Source: Novacetimonas cocois | GTDB lineage: Bacteria > Pseudomonadota > Alphaproteobacteria > Acetobacterales > Acetobacteraceae | Length of the DNA stretch: 64,000 nucleotides | NCBI RefSeq assembly: GCF_003311635.1 | Contig: NZ_QEXL01000001.1 | Span: forward strand, 275,573 to 339,572 | Direction: 5' to 3' | Shown here: positions 59,426-64,000 of the stretch, piece after piece | Layout of the letters: each line of letters starts with the position of its first letter | How positions within the stretch are numbered: position 1 is the stretch's first letter | The notes under the pieces: generated by a model | The model's input: the letters and a program-made list of their open reading frames with translations, nothing else | What the model was told of the DNA's origin: nothing | Database searches by the model: none | Position numbers and translations under genes: made by a program

Positions 59426-59704
59426 TTACTGCGGGGGCATGGCCGGTTCCTGTCCTGCTGATGGCTGACCTGACGGAGACTGCCCGGCCTGTTCATGGTC
59501 GGCCTGTCCATGGGGTTTGCGGTGTCGATGGGCTGATGGTCCGGGCATCGAGTCCGGATCGGTCTTATCGTGTATGGGGGGCGTCGGGGCCACCGGCTTT
59601 CCCGGTGAAGAGCGCGGTGCCGCAAACTGCGCATGTGCCGTCAGGGGAACGCCACAGACCAGCATGGCCATGCACGCCAGCCTTATGTTTCCGTGGTTAG
59701 CCAT
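59426..59704 (-). CDS. Small secreted proline-rich protein
   Basis: The 92-residue protein has a clear signal peptide (MANHGNIRLACMAMLVCGVPLTAHA, likely cleaved before QF). A Pro-, Ser- and His-rich low-complexity mature part follows, ending QEPAMPPQ. A perfect AGGAGG site 6 bases before the ATG decides the start at 59704. The mature protein should be periplasmic or secreted and unstructured. The function is unknown. It is 176 bases downstream of the ATP-grasp gene on the same strand. Confidence 0.65.
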   Translation of the reverse strand: MANHGNIRLACMAMLVCGVPLTAHAQFAAPRSSPGKPVAPTPPIHDKTDPDSMPGPSAHRHRKPHGQADHEQAGQSPSGQPSAGQEPAMPPQ

Positions 59705-59880
59705 GAAAGCCTCCTGATGCACGGGGACGCCTTGCACCATCCGTCATGCATTGCGTCGGCCTGAGATCAACGAATACATGGGCAGGGCGGTTCCTCTTCC
59801 ACGCGCGCAACGGCAGCCGGCAAGGATGACGTGCATAACGCGCCGCAGGGCCGCAGGACCGGCCAGGTTTCAGCCTGTCA

Positions 59881-61359
59881 TCATGCGGACATGGCGCTGT
59901 CCTGCCGAACGTCCGGCATCGACTGTCGTCCCTGTTGCAGGTGATGGGCCAGAAGGTGGGCAAGACGACCATCGCCCAGCGGGCGGTCCGCCATGCGTTG
60001 CATGATGTCCAGGCAGGGGCCGCTATTCCCCTCGACCAGAACGGGACCGGTCCCGGTCAGGGCGATGTCCCACCCCACAATGACGTAGGATGTCAGTGTG
60101 GCATGGGCCGCGCATGCCAATGCACAGACCTCGCCCCAGAAGGGGAGCCTGACGCCCTCTATGACGCGATTGGTGTCGGGATGGTGACGCAGGCGGCCAT
60201 AGCTTGCATCCATGCCCAGATTGCTTGCGCACCCCAGTTGGCCGCATGAAATGTCGATCGGGGCCCCGATCCCGCCTGCATGAATATTGTCCACGACGCA
60301 GTCAAGGCGGGTCGCCATGCGGAAAATGGCGTCCGTAATTTCCGGCATTCCTTCCTCGTTCAGGCAGGTTACCATGCGGACGGTTGCAACGGCTTGGCCC
60401 GCCAGCTGCTCGATATCCGGGTGATTGCTGAGGCAGCGCTGTATGATTGTCCTGCGGCCATTCGAACGGAGCACAAGCCGCTGGCGAAGTTCCTCTTCGG
60501 CAAGATGTCCGGTGGCGTCAGTATATATGTCCTGCCCCTGTGTATCTTTTCCCTGCCAGCGCCAGCGTTCCGCGCCACGTCCGCCGCTGCCCCGCGCGGG
60601 TTTGATAAACAGGTCGCACGCGGGCAGGCGTGTCAGGGATGTATCCGAAAACATGATGTGTCCATCATCCACGATGGCAACCGGCTCAACAGCACGAAGG
60701 TTGAACTTGCGGCAGTGCGCGGCGAAGATATCCTTGTTCCCCAGTATGCAATATTTTCTTGAAACATCGCTCAGCACCACATATGCGCCGGCCTTGGTCT
60801 CGCCACGTCCGATATAGGACAGGTAGGAGCTTCTGTGATCTTTTTTATAAAGATCAAATATGTAATACCATGGTGGAAGTATTCCCGTCGTCATCCCAAT
60901 GATTATCTGGTCCAGGAACTGATGCGGTATCGTTTTTCCGAAATTCCTGCGTGCATATGATGCGTTGCGATGCGTGGATATTATCGAAAGCACGATAATG
61001 CCTGGTATCCAGAGCATGAAGGCAACAGCGATATCCAGCCACTCACTTCGTTCCTCCGGCCGCCAGTAATGCCGGACATAGGCGCGCCGGATAATATCGA
61101 GCGATGATCGAGGATTTTTCCAATCTTCCGCCATGGACCGGAACAGAGTCTTCCTGATGCCATTTATTAAAAATCCGGACATGATCCCCAGGCCGGATGT
61201 CCGGTACAGGGTGGCTTCCCCATGTTTTTTTAGAAAATCAAGCAGCAGTGCATCAACGACCCTGCACCGTGCGGCAATCTGCCTGCGTATGTTCAGAAAA
61301 GATCCGGGGATGACTGGAATTTCTGAAACCGGGACAGGATTGTCGATTATGCTTTTCAT
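59881..61359 (-). CDS. Sugar-transfer-associated ATP-grasp family protein
   Basis: The 492-residue protein has hydrophobic segments (about 108-130, 150-168) and then an ATP-grasp fold typical of the ATPgrasp_ST family. The features are FIKPARGSGGRGAERWRW (nucleotide-binding loop), TIIQRCLSNHPDIEQLAG, TVRMVTCL and WDIALTGTGPVLVEGN with the metal-binding Glu and Asn. Members sit in polysaccharide or capsule loci and may link amino acids to sugars; no product is proven. Its 5' half is more AT-rich than its neighbours, which hints at horizontal transfer. The start is ATG at 61359. Confidence 0.75.
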   Translation of the reverse strand: MKSIIDNPVPVSEIPVIPGSFLNIRRQIAARCRVVDALLLDFLKKHGEATLYRTSGLGIMSGFLINGIRKTLFRSMAEDWKNPRSSLDIIRRAYVRHYWRPEERSEWLDIAVAFMLWIPGIIVLSIISTHRNASYARRNFGKTIPHQFLDQIIIGMTTGILPPWYYIFDLYKKDHRSSYLSYIGRGETKAGAYVVLSDVSRKYCILGNKDIFAAHCRKFNLRAVEPVAIVDDGHIMFSDTSLTRLPACDLFIKPARGSGGRGAERWRWQGKDTQGQDIYTDATGHLAEEELRQRLVLRSNGRRTIIQRCLSNHPDIEQLAGQAVATVRMVTCLNEEGMPEITDAIFRMATRLDCVVDNIHAGGIGAPIDISCGQLGCASNLGMDASYGRLRHHPDTNRVIEGVRLPFWGEVCALACAAHATLTSYVIVGWDIALTGTGPVLVEGNSGPCLDIMQRMADRPLGDGRLAHLLAHHLQQGRQSMPDVRQDSAMSA

Positions 61360-61750
61360 GCCGCAAATCCATTTCAGATGAATCTGCCTCGTAACGAGAT
61401 GTCCGGGAGAAGGTTTTTGTTACATGAGTAATATTTTGTAATTATCCTGATGACCTGCAACCACACCCTTCCGATCGGGGCACGGGGTCGGGTCACGATG
61501 GCCGCGTCCTTTGCCGATCGCACGACATGAAGGCGGCGCATGATGGCGAATGGCCGGAATATTTTCGATCTCGAAACCATCTGGAGGCAGGCATGTCATC
61601 ATCGGCCGGCACAGGGCCGTCGCCAGCATCAACCCGGCTGATATCACTGAAAAACTTCGTTTCTTTCCAACAGATTGACTGCGGTGGATGAAGGCATGTC
61701 GAATGATGGATCGTTCGTCATAAGGAACGACTCTTTCGGAAAGGGATCAC
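61360..61750. other. AT-richer divergent promoter region
   Basis: These 391 bases lie between the divergent ATP-grasp and FAD-dependent genes. Two minus-strand frames of about 70 codons (61374-61580, 61420-61647) overlap each other and lack good ribosome binding sites. The stretch TTTTTGTTACATGAGTAATATTTTG-like bases near 61408-61435 is notably AT-rich and may be promoter DNA. Confidence 0.4.
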
Positions 61751-63070
61751 ATGAAAACCCGGATCGCGATTGTCGGGGGCGGGGCTGGTGGTGTTCTGGC
61801 CGCCATTCATCTGGCGCAAAGAACCGATCCCAAAGGGATAATGGTGATCGAACCTCGCGTGCGTATCGCGCGCGGCGTTGCCTATTCAACGTCTGAGCCC
61901 GTCCATCTGCTGAATGTCAGGGCCAGCAACATGGGCGCCCTGGCCGACGGGCCGGGGGATTTTGTTTCGTGGCTTGCGCAGCGCGGGCCGGACGCCGCTG
62001 ATGGCACGCGCTTCATGCCACGCATGGTATGGGGCGACTATCTGGCCGAACGTTTTGCCGCGACCGGTATTCCGGTCCTCCATGGGCGGCACGTGACGCA
62101 GCTGGAGGCGCATGGCGGGACGACCATCCTCCATCTGGATGATGGCAGCACCGTAGAGGCCGAGATAGCGGTTCTGGCCACGGGACATGCGCTGCCGGTG
62201 GATATTCCGGGCGTTGACAGCATCGCGCGGGATTCAGGACGCTACGTTCGTTCCGTATGGGGCACATGGTCGCGCTGGCCCAGGAGAGATACTCCGGTTG
62301 TCCTTGTCGGTTCCGGCCTGACGGCCATTGATGTCCTGCTGCGTCTGCGAAGCGGGGGATATGGCGGCGTCATTACGATGATATCGCGTCATGGTCTGCT
62401 GCCCCGCGCGCACGGACCGGTCGAACCCGTGCCATCGCCCGTCATTCCCGCGGACACGCCACCCACGGCGCGGCAGTATCTGCGTCATGTGCGCATGGCC
62501 CTGAAAAACGGCGTGTCCTGGCGTGCGGCGGTGGATTCATTGCGACCATGCAGCAATGCCCTGTGGGCACGTCTGCCGGATGCGGAACGACGGCGGTTCC
62601 GGCGACATCTCTTCCACCGCTGGCATACGGCGCGTCACCGCATGGCGCCCCCCGTCGCGCGGCGTATCACCGAAGAAATCGCCATGGGCCGTCTTGTCGT
62701 GCGACGGGGACACGTGGCGGCCCTTTCGGGAAATGCCCATGACCTGACGGTCCATGTAAGGACACGAGACGGGGAGGAGAAACTGGCGGCCGATATGGTC
62801 ATGAACTGTACGGCGCCGGACACGAATTTCCGCCGTGTGGGCAGTCCGCTGCTCCATTGCCTGTTTGACACGGGCATGGCCGTTCCCGGCGACCTTGATG
62901 TCACTTTTGCAACGGATGCGAATGGCGCGCTTGTTGGAGCGGATGGGAAACCGTCAACCCGACTATATGCAATTGGGCCACTGCGTGCGGGAAACCTGTT
63001 TGAAACGACGGCCATTCCTGAAATCCGCCAGCAGGCGCACGCGCTGGCCGCCTTTCTGTTTCCATCCTGA
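61751..63070 (+). CDS. FAD/NAD(P)-binding oxidoreductase (NAD_binding_9 type)
   Basis: The 439-residue protein begins with the dinucleotide fold IAIVGGGAGGVLAAIHLAQ. A second glycine-rich motif VVLVGSGLTAIDVLL is at about 182-196, and the family blocks GVAYSTSEPVHLLNVRASNMGAL and VLATGHALPVDIPG are present. The C-terminus holds YAIGPLRAGNLFETTAIPEIRQQA, usual in this group. The substrate is unknown. Relatives sit in siderophore, cofactor or thiol pathways. AAAGGG precedes the ATG. The gene is divergent from the ATP-grasp gene, so the two might be co-regulated. Confidence 0.83.
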   Translation: MKTRIAIVGGGAGGVLAAIHLAQRTDPKGIMVIEPRVRIARGVAYSTSEPVHLLNVRASNMGALADGPGDFVSWLAQRGPDAADGTRFMPRMVWGDYLAERFAATGIPVLHGRHVTQLEAHGGTTILHLDDGSTVEAEIAVLATGHALPVDIPGVDSIARDSGRYVRSVWGTWSRWPRRDTPVVLVGSGLTAIDVLLRLRSGGYGGVITMISRHGLLPRAHGPVEPVPSPVIPADTPPTARQYLRHVRMALKNGVSWRAAVDSLRPCSNALWARLPDAERRRFRRHLFHRWHTARHRMAPPVARRITEEIAMGRLVVRRGHVAALSGNAHDLTVHVRTRDGEEKLAADMVMNCTAPDTNFRRVGSPLLHCLFDTGMAVPGDLDVTFATDANGALVGADGKPSTRLYAIGPLRAGNLFETTAIPEIRQQAHALAAFLFPS

Positions 63071-63099
63071 TCCTGTGATGTCCGCCTGTGAATGGACGG

Positions 63100-63351
63100 T
63101 CATGATGATGGCGTCAGCGTGACGCCTTCCATCACGGCCTGCAGGTCCGGGTACAGGGATGGTGGCATGTCCACTGTTGCCCTGTCAGGAAAAGCCTGTT
63201 CCGTGTCCGATAATAACAGGTTGATCAGCGTCATCGGGATGGGTTCGTCGATTATGCCGGCATACTGGCGGCTCAGTGTCGTGTGAACCCATTCCGGAAT
63301 GCCGGATTGCATGATGGGGAAGGTAACTGGTCTGGCGAACTCGTCTGACAT
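63100..63351 (-). CDS. NepR-like anti-sigma factor domain protein
   Basis: The 83-residue protein contains LSRQYAGIIDEPIPMTLINLLLSD, which fits the NepR core: two helices separated by a short E-P-x-P linker (L-R-x-x-Y, then x-EP-x-P, then L-x-x-LL). NepR proteins bind and block the EcfG sigma factor until PhyR sequesters them. The usual Asp after the second Pro is Met here. No phyR or ecfG is in the window. The AAGAG ribosome binding site is modest. The call rests on one motif. Confidence 0.5.
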   Translation of the reverse strand: MSDEFARPVTFPIMQSGIPEWVHTTLSRQYAGIIDEPIPMTLINLLLSDTEQAFPDRATVDMPPSLYPDLQAVMEGVTLTPSS

Positions 63352-63492
63352 AATCGCGCTCTTTTTTGCTCCTGCTCATGTCCTGAGTGCAGGTTGGATC
63401 AGAACGCGTACCATATTGGTCTGGTTATATTCGATATCCAATTCTGTCTTATTCAGTTATGTCGGGAAAGGGAGGGTCGTGTCCGCCGATTG

Positions 63493-63687
63493 CTACGGGG
63501 TGCGTCTGCCATAGGGTTTGCCGGTCAGCGCATTGATGCGGACCCGCCGGTTCCGTGTCGTGGTATCGGGTACAACATGGCAGTCCACCCCTTCCGCGCG
63601 TCGGGCTGCGGCAAAGCGGCGGGCGTGGGAAAGCTGCGCGGCCTGATACAGGACACACTCCCCCATCATGACCTTATGCTGTTTCAT
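63493..63687 (-). CDS. Small protein of unknown function
   Basis: The 64-residue protein has ECVLYQAAQLSHARRFAAARRAEGVDCHVVPD and a basic tail RVRINALTGKPYGRRTP. ATGs at 63687, 63669 and 63666 are possible; AAGG directly precedes 63669. The two cysteines and the basic character suggest a small nucleic-acid or membrane-associated protein, but I do not recognise it. It lies between an EAL-domain gene and the NepR-like gene, all on the minus strand. Confidence 0.45.
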   Translation of the reverse strand: MKQHKVMMGECVLYQAAQLSHARRFAAARRAEGVDCHVVPDTTTRNRRVRINALTGKPYGRRTP

Positions 63688-63781
63688 GTCTGGATATCTG
63701 CCTGAATGGAAACGGGAACAGGATGGCGACCATCCTGTCATGATAATGGGGACGGCATGTCAATCATGCCACCCCATCCCA

Positions 63782-64000
63782 TCAGGCATGCACGGGCGCT
63801 TCGGATTTGGAAGTTTTCCGAAGATGACACCACTGCGCCAGTTCCGCCGGCGGCAGGGGGCGCGAGAACAGATAGCCCTGAATGACATCGCACTGCATGT
63901 CCTTCAGCAGTTTGTACTGCGTCTGGGTTTCCACCCCTTCGGCCACGACGTTCATGCCTAGGCTCTGCCCGATCCGCACGATGGCGCGCACGACGGAATA
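63782..64000 (-). CDS. EAL-domain protein, C-terminal end (c-di-GMP phosphodiesterase)
   Basis: Only the last 72 codons are in the window. They show the end of an EAL domain: AIVRIGQSLGMNVVAEGVETQTQYKLL with the catalytic-site EGVET block, followed by MQCDVIQGYLFSRPLPPAEL. This is the characteristic C-terminal end of c-di-GMP-hydrolysing proteins. Upstream sensory or GGDEF domains would lie outside the window. Confidence 0.93.
   Translation of the reverse strand, partial: YSVVRAIVRIGQSLGMNVVAEGVETQTQYKLLKDMQCDVIQGYLFSRPLPPAELAQWCHLRKTSKSEAPVHA

Noticed and set aside
59326..59700. 124-codon plus-strand frame opposite the secreted protein gene
   Set aside because: The minus-strand frame has a signal peptide and AGGAGG site; the plus frame has neither.
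61374..61647. Two overlapping minus-strand frames in the gap before the FAD-dependent gene
   Set aside because: Short, overlapping, no ribosome binding site and no recognisable features; kept only as part of the intergenic note.

Overview
The window is high-GC chromosomal DNA from an alphaproteobacterium. The best fit is the acetic acid bacteria (Acetobacteraceae, Komagataeibacter/Gluconacetobacter type). This rests on separate nuoC and nuoD genes, a short NuoG, an NDUFS4-like complex I accessory protein, the tig-clpP-clpX-lon-hup order, an Rrf2-sufBCDS-sufU-sufT-sufA operon and a short ProRS. The genus is inferred, not proven. I see no phage, insertion sequence or CRISPR array. Most of the window is conserved core genome.

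Layout. 1-2.7 kb: the start of a NUDIX-family gene (minus strand), an Atm1-type ABC exporter and a small unknown gene. 2.8-5.6 kb: rpmB and fusA. 5.8-9.5 kb (minus): an MBL-fold hydrolase and a strongly diverged PEP carboxylase homologue. 9.6-10.9 kb: a DUF445 membrane protein. 11.0-17.6 kb: the complete SUF iron-sulfur operon behind an Rrf2 regulator and a palindrome-rich promoter. 17.8-21.4 kb (minus): a 23S-type rRNA methyltransferase, a DEAD-box helicase and a CopD-like membrane protein. 21.5-30.2 kb: NAD(P)HX repair enzyme, tRNA-Leu, then trigger factor, ClpP, ClpX, Lon and HU. 30.3-30.6 kb: tRNA-Val and tRNA-Asp. 30.9-44.0 kb: the complex I operon nuoA-L and nuoN, with nuoM missing from its place. 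44.0-54 kb: birA, RNase J, proS, lolC/E, lolD and dnaE. 54-59 kb: a YidB-like protein, MgtC, a small unknown gene, an MFS exporter, CsaA-like, gpt, tRNA-Pro, an NDUFS4-like subunit and tRNA-Arg. 59.4-64 kb is more accessory: a small secreted protein, a sugar-transfer-associated ATP-grasp protein, a FAD/NAD(P) oxidoreductase, a NepR-like small protein, another small unknown gene and the end of an EAL-domain gene.

The main functional theme is respiration and its support. The SUF operon makes Fe-S clusters, complex I consumes many of them, and the NDUFS4-like protein is encoded 14 kb further on. A protein quality-control block (tig, clpXP, lon) lies between them.

The most notable observations are four. 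First, a four-copy intergenic repeat of about 120 nt folds into a three-way junction, with compensatory base changes between copies. Second, nuoM is precisely absent, and an eight-codon ORF (seven codons plus stop) overlaps the nuoN start codon in its place. Third, the PEP carboxylase homologue has lost several catalytic-motif residues and the C-terminal NTG end. Fourth, a small NepR-like protein (general stress response anti-sigma type) is encoded beside a c-di-GMP phosphodiesterase gene, with no phyR or ecfG in view. All calls come from reading the sequence; no database search was run.
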